NCBI GenBank assembly: GCA_025765615.1
Contig: JAIVFJ010000065.1
Coordinates: forward strand, 236,450 to 300,449
Source: Zopfochytrium polystomum
Taxonomy: Eukaryota; Chytridiomycota; Chytridiomycetes; Chytridiales; Chytridiaceae
Reading direction: 5' to 3'
DNA length: 64,000 nt
The first letter of the stretch is position 1; the number at the start of each line of letters is the position of its first letter. A model generated the notes under the pieces. It worked only from the letters and a program-made list of their open reading frames with translations, was not told where the DNA came from and searched no databases. Below, piece after piece: positions 1 through 15,684 of the stretch. Both the position numbers and the translations under genes were made by a program.

Positions 1-505
1 TCATTTTCTTGTTTGCTTTGTTTTTCGCCCTGCAGAATTTTTCGCCCTTTTCTGGTTTGGACGGAAATGAATCATCAATGTCGCCTCCCATCGATCGCAC
101 AATCGGATGGAGCTGCCGCATTGGGAGACAGAGGGGAGACGCCGAGGGTCATATCCATATGACGACAAAGCGGGCACAATGGGTCTGCGACTGGGTCGTC
201 GTCCCCCGGCCGACGGGGACCTGCGGATCTGGGAGACGCGGACAGCGAACGGTCTGCTGCAAAAGCGACCGCATGCAGCACCCGCATGCGGCTCCCACCG
301 GAGGCCCGCAGCTCCCTTTTGAAACAACAACAAAAACAAGAACAACAACAAACAAACAAGCAAAAACAGACAAAGACAGAAGACAAGCAAGACCAACAAG
401 AAACGAAAGAAAAAAATGGAAAAAGTGACCAACCCTCCAAAAACCACGAAAGCGAGGACGTCATTCCGTCAGCACCCCGCCTCCCTCATGATCGGATCCC
501 CAACC

Positions 506-571
<66 letters not shown>

Positions 572-1074
572 CAGCTTGCAGATCAGCTGATCCCAGCCGC
601 AGTATCTTATTCCAAAAAAAAAAAAAATTGTGATGGTTCCTGTTTTCGCCCGAGATTGCGTGGAAAGCAAGTGGGCTGCGGCTGGAATCTCGCTCTCAAA
701 ATAACCAGTGTTTCAAGTCTCAACGATAGCTGTTGTGGGAAAGAAGAATTGCACAGGCTTGGAATCGGCATCATGAACGCAGGTAAGACTTGATAGTCAA
801 GAGAGGTATTAATACTGGAGTGAGAGAGGAAGGCGGAGTGGAACAGCGATTGGATCAGCAATCTGATTGCTGGGAGAAAGTGTAATGCAATCAACAATGC
901 AGGAAACGAAAAGGCTGTGGTGATGACACTGGTGTGTCTATAACAAACAAGAGGTGTGAGCTGTTCCAAATTATTTTTATTCTGATTTGGTTTGGTGGTT
1001 CCTCCACTTCAAGAATTCACTGCTCAAAAGGGTTTGTCGCTGATTTAAACGCTCGTGCACAGTCAGTCAACAAA
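1..1074. other. Gene-free left flank
   Basis: No convincing gene. Short open frames on both strands are low complexity (CAA/AAC-rich near 320-420, GA microsatellite near 510-570, poly-A at 614-627) and overlap one another. A gene whose end lies further left of the window cannot be ruled out. Confidence 0.6.
509..571. repeat. (GA)n microsatellite
   Basis: About 60 bp of near-perfect GA dinucleotides with one interruption (GAGAAGAG near 554). A second array of the same motif, in opposite orientation, lies in an intron at 29282-29325. Confidence 0.95.
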
Positions 1075-3260
1075 TTAATCACGAGGAGGTCGGACGAGTA
1101 TGTATGTCCCGACAGCAGCAAGCCCCATACAACCGAGGTAAAGAATTGCCTGTAAGGTGTGGTTCTTTAAGTAAGTCGTTGCCACGCAAATAGCCGAGAA
1201 AATCGCAATCGAAACAAGTACGTACCTGAATGATACCATCTCGTGTTGGGTTCCGTTTTACAGTGGGTGCGTCTGAAGGGTCCGTCGAACTTTTAATTTT
1301 ATTTTGGGAGTCAGCAGTGGTCCCCTTCTTCGGCTTGGCTGAAGATGTCGAGGCTCGTTCAAGATTGCTCTCCCCCTTTGGCTTCCGATTTCGGAGAACT
1401 CCAGAGCTAATGGACGACAGCACATGCGAGGGCTCCTTCGCGTTATTTCCATCACTTGTCTTACTAGCAGCAATCAAGTCCTCCGCGCTCCGCAGTTTAA
1501 CCTTTAATGCTGTTTTCTCAGATTCGGCGATGTTGAGTAGTCCTTCGACAACTTCCAGCCGCGCCCTTGTTTCTACCAGGGCTGTTTTCGCTGAATTTTC
1601 CGAGGCTTGCGAGCTTTCAACTAACCCTCGAAGTTCCCGAATTTCATTACGGTACTCCGCAGTCGCTGCTTGCCGAGTCACTAAAATAGCTTCTTTAGTC
1701 GCTTCCTCTACAAGGGACAATTGTTCTGTTTTCAGGCGTGATATCTCGCGTTCTAGGCTCTCAAGGTGGTCCTTCTGTGCCTGCGTCGCAGCTGCGGTGG
1801 CTTTGAGCGTCGCGGCCTCTTTCTTCGCCTTCATTTAGTCTACTTTGATGTTTGATGGAGACTCACCTTTGTCAGCATGTCCGCGTCTCCCTCAGCTTTA
1901 AGGGCGCGAGTTTTCCAACTCTCGAGTTCTCTGGTGAGCTCCAGTCTCTGTGATTCCTTTTCGCTCAATAATCGCGTCATTTCGATTTCCAATGATTTAA
2001 AGCGGCCTTTAAGCTCCTCGCACTCATTCGCGGACCCGTTCACAGTCTCTTGTAAGCGCTTTGCTAATACGATCTGCTCGTCCAGTTTCTTTTTCGTTAA
2101 AGCTAGCTCTTCCGCGGCTCTCAACATCTGCACATTAATTGTCGAGAGCGCAGCTTCATGGGCCTTCCTCTCACTTTCGAGCTTCAACAATAAAGTTGCC
2201 TCCCCCTTGGTTTCATCCAGCTCGATACTGTCAGGCGCAGGCGATTTAGCAGGAATATGTGCCCTCTCCGGACTGTCGCCACCAGACTGAGGGGCTGCCT
2301 TCCCTAACTTGTGTGCAAACGGATCCGCGAATCCATTTGGCTTGTTCACTATCGAGTCTAAGTCAGCCAGAGTGGACTTGATATGGTCCAATTCAACACC
2401 AGCATCGGACGCACGTCGAATCCCGTCCTATTGAGGGAGAGTCAAGGAAAGTGAGCGGTTTCGAGCAAAAGCCTACCTCGATTATGTTCAACACGCTGTC
2501 CAGGCGAGGAACCCCGTACCGCTGAGAGTCGGACCTGCAGGACTTCAGAATTTCATCATTCAAGGGGTGGCTCCATACAATTTTTCGCGGACTGGAGACG
2601 GAGCCGGCACGTCGGAAGGATCGGCAACCTTGACCAAGCAAGCCACTTTTTGAAAAGTTCCTGTATGCGTCGACCTACGTTATGGGGCTGCCAATGAAAA
2701 AGAGCAACTTTGGTACCAGCGCTAGGGTCGTCAGTTGCAATGTCGATTCCAAAGATGAGTTCGTCCCCAGAAACAATTTCGACTGGCTCGCTCATGCTAC
2801 CCTCTTCGCTCAGTCGCTTGCCGTTCACGAAAGTCCCGTTACTGGAACCAACGTCCTTGATCCAAACCTTGCAGAAATGGTCAACGCAAGTAATTTGAGA
2901 CTATGGCCGTTGGGGGGTTACCTTGCCACTATCAAGCCAAATTTCTGCATGGCTTCGGCTGAGCACTTTCGAGTCAAATATGCCGTTGTCGCGCTCAGAT
3001 CCTTGTTTCGTGTTCATTTTCCGTCCAATTTTCACAAGGCCGCTGGAAATGTCCAAGACTTTCGTCATAAAAGTTCCGTTCAGGGGCTTCAAAACGAGGC
3101 TATAATCAGAAGGATCAATAATGTGGTGCAACAGCGATCGGATGACGGTGAGGTCCCCTCACACTGGCGGTGGCGGTGGTAAAGTCCTTGCGGACGCATT
3201 CTGAGTGACATTGTCTTCCATTACTGCCGGCGGTACGATTGGCGCATTGATGAGTACCAT
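1075..3260 (-). CDS. FHA-domain coiled-coil tail-anchored protein, SLMAP/Far9/Far10-like (STRIPAK)
   Basis: Probable membrane-anchored adaptor of the STRIPAK phosphatase-kinase complex. Exon 1 (3163-3260) encodes a proline-rich N-terminus. The FHA domain spans exons 2922-3099 and from 2867 down, with the GRK, SRSHAEIW and SSNGTFVNG signatures expected for phosphothreonine binding. After it comes VSGDELIFGIDI, as in SLMAP, and then long coiled coils (about 2390 to 1226). The last exon (1075-1149) encodes a single hydrophobic helix (ILYLGCMGLAAVGTYILV) and ends RPPRD-stop, a classic tail anchor. Checked introns: 3100-3162, 2868-2921, 1781-1866 and 1150-1225. The junction between the FHA exon and the coiled-coil exon (about 2600-2690) could not be solved in frame, so an intron there or a sequence error is possible. 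Family assignment is inferred from FHA plus coiled coil plus tail anchor. Confidence 0.78.
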
Positions 3261-3604
3261 TTAGGCAAACTCTCGTGCCTCAGTGAGCGAAGGGTATCGA
3301 GAGTGCGTCCTCGCAGCCGAGGTGCTGCTTGGTCGAGGGAAAGTTTGCGAAAGGGAAGGGTTCAGATCCTTCCACTGCATTCAACATGCTACATACACTC
3401 TTATGTTTCTCCTGAAGCTGGTGCAGATTGATGCCGAGTGGTGCTGGCCAGGCAACAGCCGCGAGGAGAGTGGACGATGGGGAGTCGCGGGCGTCGTCCG
3501 ACCACAACAAACTGCCTGGTCGTCTGGGCGGAGGCTGAAATTTCTCTGGCAATGGCGCAGTGATCTGGGTGGTCGTTCTGCTGCCAATGACCCCAAGGAA
3601 TAAA
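3261..3604. promoter_or_regulatory. Divergent promoter, SLMAP-like / HRI-like kinase
   Basis: A 344-bp gap separates the two start codons of head-to-head genes. It must hold both core promoters and 5' UTRs. No clear TATA box was seen. Short open frames here have no recognisable product. Confidence 0.5.
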
Positions 3605-7580
<3,976 letters not shown>

Positions 7581-8165
7581 ATGCACTGTAAAAGAGCACA
7601 GAAATGGACCACTTGCAAATCCCTTGCTTGCTCCGCTCATTCCTTCCTGCCCTTCATTCTCGCCTCGCCACGCGAGTCGCAGTCGTCACCATTCGCGCCA
7701 ACCGTAGCAGCGGATGGCGACAGATTGGTGGCCAGGCGACGCTCATGGAGCATCCGTTGCGCGGCCCTCCCTCGCCCATTGAGTAACATGTCGTTGAACG
7801 TGCCCCTGCCCCACTGCGCCTCAGCCGTCCATGACTTCATTAGTACAAGTATGAGCGTGCACCGAGGTTCGTCCTCGTTGTCACCCAGTCCGAGCGCACC
7901 AATTCCGACGCACGCCGCGGTAGGCACGAGTGTGAACGGCGCTGCGATGGCCGCAATGGAAACCGTGTGAGCCACATCTCCGCTACGTCGAGCTCCGCAG
8001 AACAGATCTGCGCGAAGAAGTTCAATCTTATCCTCAGAGACTAAATAGTGTTCAGTATGACAACTCAGATCGAGTCCGGCGCGAAAGAATATCCAGTACG
8101 CATGAGCAGGTAATTCAAGGTGCGTGGTGCAGCTGAGGCACAGCTGTCGGCGGCCTGCCTGGATT
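7581..8165. other. Intergenic stretch, no supported gene
   Basis: Contains a GC-rich open frame (ATG near 7788, ending 7970) that is low complexity (Ser/Ala/Thr-rich) with no recognisable domain. It could be a 5' exon of the next gene, but no convincing splice chain was found. Confidence 0.4.
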
Positions 8166-9457
8166 TCCTTTTGTCTTCATGACGACACCTGCCACACTGG
8201 CCACTTCGTCCACGCGGCGCGTTGCGCCGCCTCGTCCCTAGTGCTGCTGCTGCTGCGGGTGCGGCGGATGCGGGTGCGGCGGAGTTAGCTGCTACCGCAA
8301 TAAACCCAGTCCGCGTCGACCTGGCCGACGACTGCGAGCTTCTAGCCGCACTCCGCGCCTTCCCGTCCCTCTGCGCCTTGCACCACTCTCGTATGGTTTT
8401 TACGGTTCCCTCCCAAACGACCTGGTGGGGCGGGACGAGGACGATGTGCTCGCGCCCGGCCAGCACGACGACCAAGACGACGAACTGTCGCAGCCGGACC
8501 CCGATATACTGCCCCTGCCGGAGTAGCCTCACGGTTCCGTGGCCGCCGCCCCAGTGGAGTCCATCGCCGCGCTTCTGACCCTCCTCCCGGCCGCGGCAGC
8601 GCGGACGTCGTCCGTGGCTCACCTCTGCATCCAGCAGCATGTACCCACCCGCCTGGCGAAAACCTACCCACCGCATGCCGCCCTGGACAACCCCGAGCTC
8701 GTGCCTCAGGGCATCCCCGACGTCCTGAGCACCCTCGTGAGCGCCGCCGAGTTCCGCCCGCTGACGGTGCGCCTGCGGTCGCTGTACGTCGAAGGCCTTT
8801 TGACTGTGCCCACCGAGAAGTGGGATCGGACCGAAGAAGTGCAGGAGACGCTCCCGCGCGAGGTCCTTCTGGCTCTGCCAACGGCGTTTCCGAACCTGCA
8901 GCGGCTGCGCGTGTCGATTCGGAGCGCAAAACGGTACGTAATCTCTTTTTGAGACCGCATACGCTCAAGAAAAACAAACCAGGAGGCGGCCGTAGTCGCA
9001 ATTCTATCACTGCCTGAGCTTTCAGAAGTGTACGGTACGATTACTGACAGCTCATTCGGGTTATTTGAAGCACTGCTGACCGCGGCCGCGACGCGGGGCA
9101 GCACAGTGAAGCCCATCGTGTGCGTTGCGGAACCGTACCGAGGATACGAGCCTGTGGCCGAAGGACACCAAAAAGAAAAAGGGGCAAGTGGAAGATCCGG
9201 GAGATGGATGGAGGTAGGCTGCGCACGTTTCCGTTTTTTTCAGGTAGACAAACACGCTCCAACTCCAGTCTCTTGAACAAGCGCAAACCAAACTACAGTC
9301 TTTACGAGAGCCCCAGCCGTTGACGAGGCTGCGTATTGATATTGTTCGCTGGCACTCAGGGCGTGGTACACACTGGACCTGCCACGTCAACGGCACTGTT
9401 TTGGGCTTTTTGCTCAATCAATCACTCGAGGTGCAAACCGCCACATGGCGTCTGTGA
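8166..9457 (+). CDS. Uncharacterised protein, possibly leucine-rich-repeat/F-box-like
   Basis: I do not recognise the product. Three plus-strand blocks look coding and are probably exons of one gene: about 8166-8523, 8539-8952 and 9010-9457. They are rich in Leu at LRR-like spacing (LRAFPSLCALHH, LPTAFPNLQRLRVSI, LTRLRIDIVRW), which suggests but does not prove a leucine-rich-repeat protein. The frame changes near 8385 and again between blocks; splice sites were not fixed. The last frame ends in TGA at 9455-9457, overlapping the proposed ATG of the next gene by 13 bp. GC content is much higher than in neighbouring genes. Minus-strand frames in the same block are arginine-rich shadows. Confidence 0.35.
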
Positions 9458-11025
9458 CGGCGGGTTCCCTCGAAGCAGCCGCCGCGGCTGTTCGTGCGTG
9501 CTTTCCGTCAACCTCCCCATCCGCACCAACAGCAATACCGACCAGGGACACTCCCAATTTCTCCCGCACTTCGACCGCAACTCGACCTTCAGGGCCCGAG
9601 ACCGCCCCGTATCCGTACTTCTCTTCCGGAACGCTGCCTCAGCTTCTTCAGCACGTTGAAAAGGTTCAAGCCATTCTCAAAGAGAGAGGCCTGACCTATT
9701 TACTTGTGAATGCGGACCTCCCGATGGACCCCAGCTTTCCAGAACCCCCAGAGTTTTGCCTTCACACCAACTATCCGTCGCCAAGCATTCTCAGCTCCGA
9801 ACCTGGATCCTTTAATGCAGAATTTGAAAAGGTCACTGAATTGCAGCGACAAGACGATCGACGTCTTCAGGCGTATGAGATGGAGCTAGATCGCTATTGG
9901 GCGAATCACTGTGCCTATGTCTACTATCGTGTTGATCAGGAGAAGGCCATGTCGATCGTGCGGCGATCTTTCTCTCCAAGTTTTCTGCATGGCCATCACG
10001 AAATCAGCACCGTTCTGGAACTGTTCTCTCGTATCATTCTGAGAGCAACCGCAGAGTTCTCCGGTTCCACCCAGAGTCAACTCGCTGTGCCAAAACCTCC
10101 CGACGATGATCCTTCTTCAGCCTGTCACGACACTGAGCATTCAACTGCAGCGGAGGCGGTGGCCAATGGTTCAGCTGAAGATGGTGAGCCTCCTGTGGAC
10201 GGCAAAGCAACGGACTTAGGTTCGATGAGTGGAAGACCACCGTCAGATGGCGAGCGATATGTTGCAACTGCGAAGTTACGCCAATCGAAGTACTGGAAGC
10301 GCCTCCTTGCAATCAATCTGGCAGCTGTCGAAGATATCAGAAATTTAGTACATGTTTGGGCTGATTTGCACACAAAAATAATGCACTGGATTAAATATGA
10401 ACCGGATCGGGATCTATTAGAGTCGTGCCTGCGAACAATGTACCGGGATAAATGGACGTCGCTTAACATAGAGCATCCGATATTGGACACCTTTTCCGAC
10501 AAAGTAATGCAGAATTGCCAGACCATCGCCACCCCTCACAAGTTCATAAACGAAATGAAGCTTTGCGTTGCAACCTTACCTTTGGGTCAACCGAAGCCCA
10601 ACATTTCAAGCAGAGAGTTGAAAACCGAGGATTCGCTACAACCGAGTAAAGGACCACCAGACCCTAATTTTGCCGCTCCAGACGAGGATACTACCGTATC
10701 AGCTGACCTTGGCGCCTTTTATCTTAACGGCAGCCGAGATCCAGCTGGCTCATCGTTGGAAGAGGAGGTCGCCGTTTCTGGTTCAACTGCGCAAAAGTTG
10801 AAACGGCTATGGTCACAGCGAGAAGAGGGTGAGCTAGCTAAAGCGGGCCCGAAAAAGCAGTCAGGGAAAGTTGGTGCGAAGCACGTCCGAGGCCAGAAAA
10901 AAGCGCCCGCTCCTGGCTGGGGCTCTACATCAACTGTGAAGCGTAGTACTTACAACTGCAGTGAGTGCGGAAAAACGCATCAAATGGGGCAGAAGTGCAG
11001 ACTGCTAAGGCTAAAAGAGAAGTAG
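9445..11025 (+). CDS. Uncharacterised 526-aa protein with C-terminal Cys/His motif
   Basis: A single uninterrupted frame, which is rare in this window. The N-terminal 60 residues are Ala/Ser/Thr/Pro-rich. The central part (about 75-190 and 280-380) looks helical and globular, for example AYEMELDRYWANHCAYVYYR and RDLLESCLRTMYRDKWTSL. Residues 390-490 are low complexity. The C-terminus carries CSECGKTHQMGQKC, a C-x2-C-x3-H-x5-C arrangement that could bind zinc but does not match the CCHC knuckle spacing. It follows a Lys/Arg-rich stretch, so nucleic-acid binding is possible. The start is uncertain: ATG 9445 overlaps the preceding gene, so a later ATG may be used. No family recognised. Confidence 0.7.
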   Translation: MASVTAGSLEAAAAAVRACFPSTSPSAPTAIPTRDTPNFSRTSTATRPSGPETAPYPYFSSGTLPQLLQHVEKVQAILKERGLTYLLVNADLPMDPSFPEPPEFCLHTNYPSPSILSSEPGSFNAEFEKVTELQRQDDRRLQAYEMELDRYWANHCAYVYYRVDQEKAMSIVRRSFSPSFLHGHHEISTVLELFSRIILRATAEFSGSTQSQLAVPKPPDDDPSSACHDTEHSTAAEAVANGSAEDGEPPVDGKATDLGSMSGRPPSDGERYVATAKLRQSKYWKRLLAINLAAVEDIRNLVHVWADLHTKIMHWIKYEPDRDLLESCLRTMYRDKWTSLNIEHPILDTFSDKVMQNCQTIATPHKFINEMKLCVATLPLGQPKPNISSRELKTEDSLQPSKGPPDPNFAAPDEDTTVSADLGAFYLNGSRDPAGSSLEEEVAVSGSTAQKLKRLWSQREEGELAKAGPKKQSGKVGAKHVRGQKKAPAPGWGSTSTVKRSTYNCSECGKTHQMGQKCRLLRLKEK

Positions 11026-11371
11026 GAGTACAGTATGTGTATGATGCTTTCAATTGAACTTGCATGGCTTCGTAATAATATCAACCAGCATTACATCGAG
11101 TGAAGTCTGCACAATACTCTGAAGCAGCCTATGCCTGCGCAATGTATATAAGAGAGGAAATAACTAAGGTAAAGAAGAAAGGAACAGAGATCGCTTGAGC
11201 GAGCCCATCGAGGGGCCTCTGTAATGGCTGATATGCAACAAATCACGGTCGCAGCGCTTGGGCGGCCCAGCAGCGGGCCACAAAAAAATCAAAATGAAAA
11301 ATCGGCCACAGAACGTCTGAAAAAGCCAGACAATTTCTCGCCACCCGCCCAAGCAGCAACCAGCCACTGCA
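11026..11371 (+). promoter_or_regulatory. Promoter region of coiled-coil gene with TATA-like box
   Basis: TATATAAGAG at 11145-11154 is a good TATA box, about 80 bp upstream of an ATG at 11224 and 220 bp upstream of the ATG at 11372 used for the next gene. The 11224 frame runs 83 codons, then stops, in a different frame from the main exon. It may be an upstream ORF, or the true start followed by an unresolved junction. Confidence 0.45.
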
Positions 11372-14300
11372 ATGCTGGCCGCCTGGCTCTCGCCGACCAC
11401 GTCTTCAAAGCCCCAAGTCACTCGCGACACAGTGCGCAGCTCCAACTCTCTCGGCTCCTCCGCTCGCGGGGCTGAGGAGGGTACCAACACTGGGAGAAAC
11501 GCGGCGGTTGACGCACCTGCTGAGCCAACCGGTGAACACGCGAGCGCCTCCATTCAACAGTGGATACGCAGCTCGAACACTCCGCCTTCTCCTGACGATC
11601 CTGAGAGCCTGGACGATGCAAGAGCGATGACTTCGTCGGATGACTCCTTTTCGCCCAGCATTCGACCCAATATTGGCAACTTGGATGAGCTGGAACAGGT
11701 AGAACTCACCTCGCTCTTGGCGACAAGAGCGCCTGATGCTCATAACCTTTTAGGAGCGTATTTTTTGGGCTACAAAGGCTGCGAAACTGGAAGAGCAAAT
11801 GAGAAGTAGCCTTCAAGCGAAGAATGACACGTTGCGCTCGTCGAAAACCGCCAGCGGACGTCGAGCAAAAGCAAAGTCTCGTCGAACGCTAGAAAGTAAG
11901 GTTTTTCGAAGTTCATCCTGGCAACCTACTGACAAAGGCGCAAGCTTTCAATGCTCGACTTAGAAAGCTCTCGTGTGAATCGCTTGATGTGATGGATCGC
12001 CACCGTGACGCTTCGGAGCGAGTCAGACTCAGAGATACAATTCCCACGACCTCGATCTCGGGCGGCAGAATCCTATCCTCCGAGTCGATAACCCACGAAC
12101 GAGAAGGTTGGTCTTTTGTTGCCTCTTTTGTCAATCGTGGCAGTCAAACCTAAGTTATCACATCAGACGCGGTGAGTCACGTCTCGATGACCAGGAATGA
12201 AGAGGCTCTGTTCCCGCGCGTAAGTCACAGCAGCACGGACGCTTCCGGGAACATGCAGCTTCGGATTATGGAGACCCGTCTTAGGATGCAAGAGCGAGAT
12301 GCCGCAATTCTTATGGAAAAGGAGGATAAAATGAGAGCCACCATCCAACATCTCACTACTCAATGCGAGGAGGCGGAACGAAAGGGTCGACTCCTCGTGC
12401 TCGGCCTGGCAAAGAAGATTACGGCGGCCTTATCTGCAAAGAGCATTGTTGCTCTCTCCATGGAAGAGGTCACCGAACTTTTGGAAAATGAAATGAGATT
12501 CGAAACTGAGGCGGAGACATCAAGCGCGAAGGTCGGTTGCTGAAACGCGTTCAAAAACTGAAAGCTAACGCCCTGCAGGACGGCGAGCTGGAGCGAAGCC
12601 GTCCCGAGTTGAAGGAATCGGAGGTTATGACGGACGAATGTGAACTGGGACCATCGAAGGCCGACGAAATTCAATCGATCTTGACCACTCAAATTGAAAC
12701 ACTGACTGCGTCACTAAGTTCAGGAAAGAGGCAACGCGAAGACATCGAAAATGCCTTATCGCAGACCGAAAACCGACTGCGTCGGGCATCTTTAGAGAAT
12801 CGGGACTTACTTCTTCGAAACACGAACCTGCAGTCGGAGGTTAATCGACTTGCAGGCTGTTACGAAAGGGTTCTTTCAAAGCAGGTGACAGACGGACAAG
12901 CTTTGGAATGGGCCCTTTCTGAGCTCAATGCCTTCTTCACAGAGAAGGAAACCGGCGAATGCCCCTCTGGCAACGAGCTGGGTGACAGTAATGACACAAC
13001 TACCGGTGATGTCTCGACGCTGGAACATGATGGCTCGCGATCCCCATCAGCCACACAGAAGCATGAAATTGAAATTCCAATCCCCGACAGCCAAATCAAC
13101 AGCTTGCACGAAAATATTAAGGCTGCGAAACGGACTTTTCGTGACTTGAATTGCGAAAATGCGACACTTCGTGCGGAGCGACAGGAAGCAGCAGATAAAA
13201 TCAAAGCAATGATGACAGAGATTAATTCGCAGTCAAGCGAGCTGGCCGCGCTGCGCTGGGATCTTGAGGAAAAGTCACTTCAGTGCCTCTCTCTGGAAAA
13301 GTCGTCAGAAGGCATCCAGCGGGAAATTGAAGAAGTTGAATCTGCGTTGCTCTTTGCAGCGACGCAATCCGGTCATCGCTTTGCAACCAACGGAGACGGT
13401 AATGGGCGACTGTCGGAGAGAGCAAGGTCATTGTTGAGCAGTATTGTAGAGGACTTGAAAACTCGAACTCGGGAGAACGTTGCTCTTTCGGAGAAACTCG
13501 TTACCGCAGAGGAGCACTTTGCTGAGGAATTGAAGAAACAGACTTGTATTAGAGACGACGCACGTCGAACACATGAACAGGAGATGAAATGTGCGTCGGA
13601 ATCCCACTTACAAAGTGAGTCAAATCTTCGAAGAAAGTTGGAGGATCTCGCCTCTGCAAGCAAGCACGAAATTGAACTACTTCAAGCACAAAATTTTGCC
13701 CAATCATTGTCGCAGCAGGCAGCCAAGGAGGAATTCCACGAAAACCTGGAAGCGCGCTGTTCAGAAATTAGTTCCTTAAAGTCCAACATTACGGCTTTGA
13801 TGACTTCGCTGAATGCGTGCCACTTGCAACGCACCGCAGACGCAGAGAGTATCCAAATAGGTGTCGCCTTGCTGGAAACTGTTATGAACAATCGATTTTC
13901 GGAAATCGAAGATGCATGGGACAACATTAAAATCAAATTCGAAGCCGCATTGGCGAATTCTCGCATGGCGACTGACGGGCCAAGAGAGGAGTATTCAAAA
14001 AATCCCAATGGATCATCTGAGGAAGCTGCAACTGACGAAACCCAGAAACCTACACTGGGGTCGCAGAGTGAAGAGCACCGCGAAATTCTGGAGGAGCAGC
14101 TCCTTGCTGCTGAAAGCCAGATTGCTTCCCTCCAAGCTCAACTCAAGGAGGTTATCCGCGCCAGAGAGGCAGCCATTAGCGACCGTGACACGCAGTGGGC
14201 CCAGGACGAGACTTCCCTTTTGAACGAGATCTCGGAGCTCAGATCTGAACTTGAGAATACAGAGCTGCTCCACAAAGAGCACTGCTCCGAAATGGAGTCT

Positions 14301-15515
14301 CGCCTTCGAGCTGCACTTCTTGACGGCTCGTCTCTTTGCAAGCTTATGGAGCTTGAGAGGCAGGGCAGACAGTGCGCAGACGAGGTTATTGACGAGCAGA
14401 GGCGAAGAATCGAAAGCCTCGAATCGACATTGGCATCTGCTGGAGAGGAGATGGAGGAACTGCGTAACCAAGTACAGCATTTGATGGAAGGTGCAGAGAA
14501 CATGAAAGAAATGGCTGAAATATCGAATAGTGAGGCGGAAACAATGCGGCGTTCGAACGGAGATCTTCACTATCAGCTTGAAGTAGTGTCAAACCATTTG
14601 CAAAATGAACAGTCGCGTCTGGAGGCTGCAAGGCTCCAAATAATCTTTCTACAAGGTCGAGTGGATCTTTTGGAGCAACAGGTCAAGCAATGCCAGCAAG
14701 ATCGTGATTGTGCAGTTCTGATGCAGGAGAAGGCCGAGTCGCAAGCAAGAGATCAGGCGGACCGACTTGCTCAGCAACACGTCCATGAAGTAAAGGCCGC
14801 AGTGGCCTCCTTAACTGATGAGCTCTTCAAAATCCACCAAGAGACGGTTTCCAGGTTAACAGAGGAGTATGATACGGAGCTGGATGCCTTGCGCGCTCTT
14901 CTCGTTGACCAAAATCAGTTTTCTTCAATGGCGGACTCAGTGAGGATTTTTGAGTGCGGCAAAGTTGAAACTTCGAAAAAACTTGAGCTCTTGCAGTCCG
15001 ACGTCAGGGCCCTTAGAAACGAGTGGAATACAGCGCTGGCCGCTGTAAAGGCCGCACTGGTCGATACCTTATCGGTAATGACCGCTGGGATTACGGAATT
15101 GGGTCGTAACGTTGATTCAACGCTCGCCGCTAACGCCGAGCGTCACGCCCGAGAACTGCGCCGAGCCACAGTAGTTCGATACCTTCTATCCTCTCCAACT
15201 GGTGCAGAAACTTCGCCGACACAACGTCACGATTTGGCTGGCTTTAATGCAACAAGCAGTCCCACACCTGCATTCTTGATTGGAAAAAGCCACCTAACAT
15301 CCTCTGCCGAAACCCACGCCGGCATTGGTCATTCTAACAGTCGAAATCAACTGATGTCTGTAACGAGTGCCCATGGAGCAACTCGATTGTCGGGAACGGA
15401 TCCACCGGGCATCGATCGTACTCGCTGGCGGGGAGCCATGGAAGAGACCCTTGCGCGTGTTACGTCCGGCTTCAAACCAGACAACGCTGAATCAGATGAA
15501 CCTCAGTACGGGTAA
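11372..15515 (+). CDS. Large coiled-coil protein, function unknown
   Basis: Five exons are supported. Introns lie at 11699-11777, about 11892 to 11937-11954 (two alternative acceptors), about 12114-12166, and 12532-12578. The final exon (12579-15515) is nearly 3 kb and uninterrupted. The first about 110 residues are Ser/Thr/Pro-rich and disordered. The rest is dominated by heptad-rich coiled coil (Glu, Lys, Leu, Ser; for example EEQLLAAESQIASLQAQLKE). The last about 100 residues are non-helical and Ser/Thr-rich. No motor, FHA, GRIP or kinase domain was seen. Such proteins commonly scaffold centrosome/basal body, Golgi or septal structures. A role at the basal body would fit the nearby STIL-like gene but is only a guess. 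Confidence 0.78.
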
Positions 15516-15684
15516 TGCTTGGCGAATGTTTACGCTTTCAGAATTCGGATACTTGCATGGCCAAGTTTCAAACAAAAAACATACCACCAAGGCCACTCCT
15601 ATGCCGATCGCCGAGATAACCACATCCCCCATTCATTAAATATCTCTTTGTAATGATCTTCTCCAATACAAATGAAAAGCTATG

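Noticed and set aside
286..670. Arg-Glu / Ser-Leu repeat ORFs around the left GA array
   Set aside because: Pure microsatellite translation with no flanking domain.
8342..9010. 222-codon minus-strand Arg/Gly-rich ORF
   Set aside because: Antisense shadow of a GC-rich coding region; composition typical of the reverse frame.
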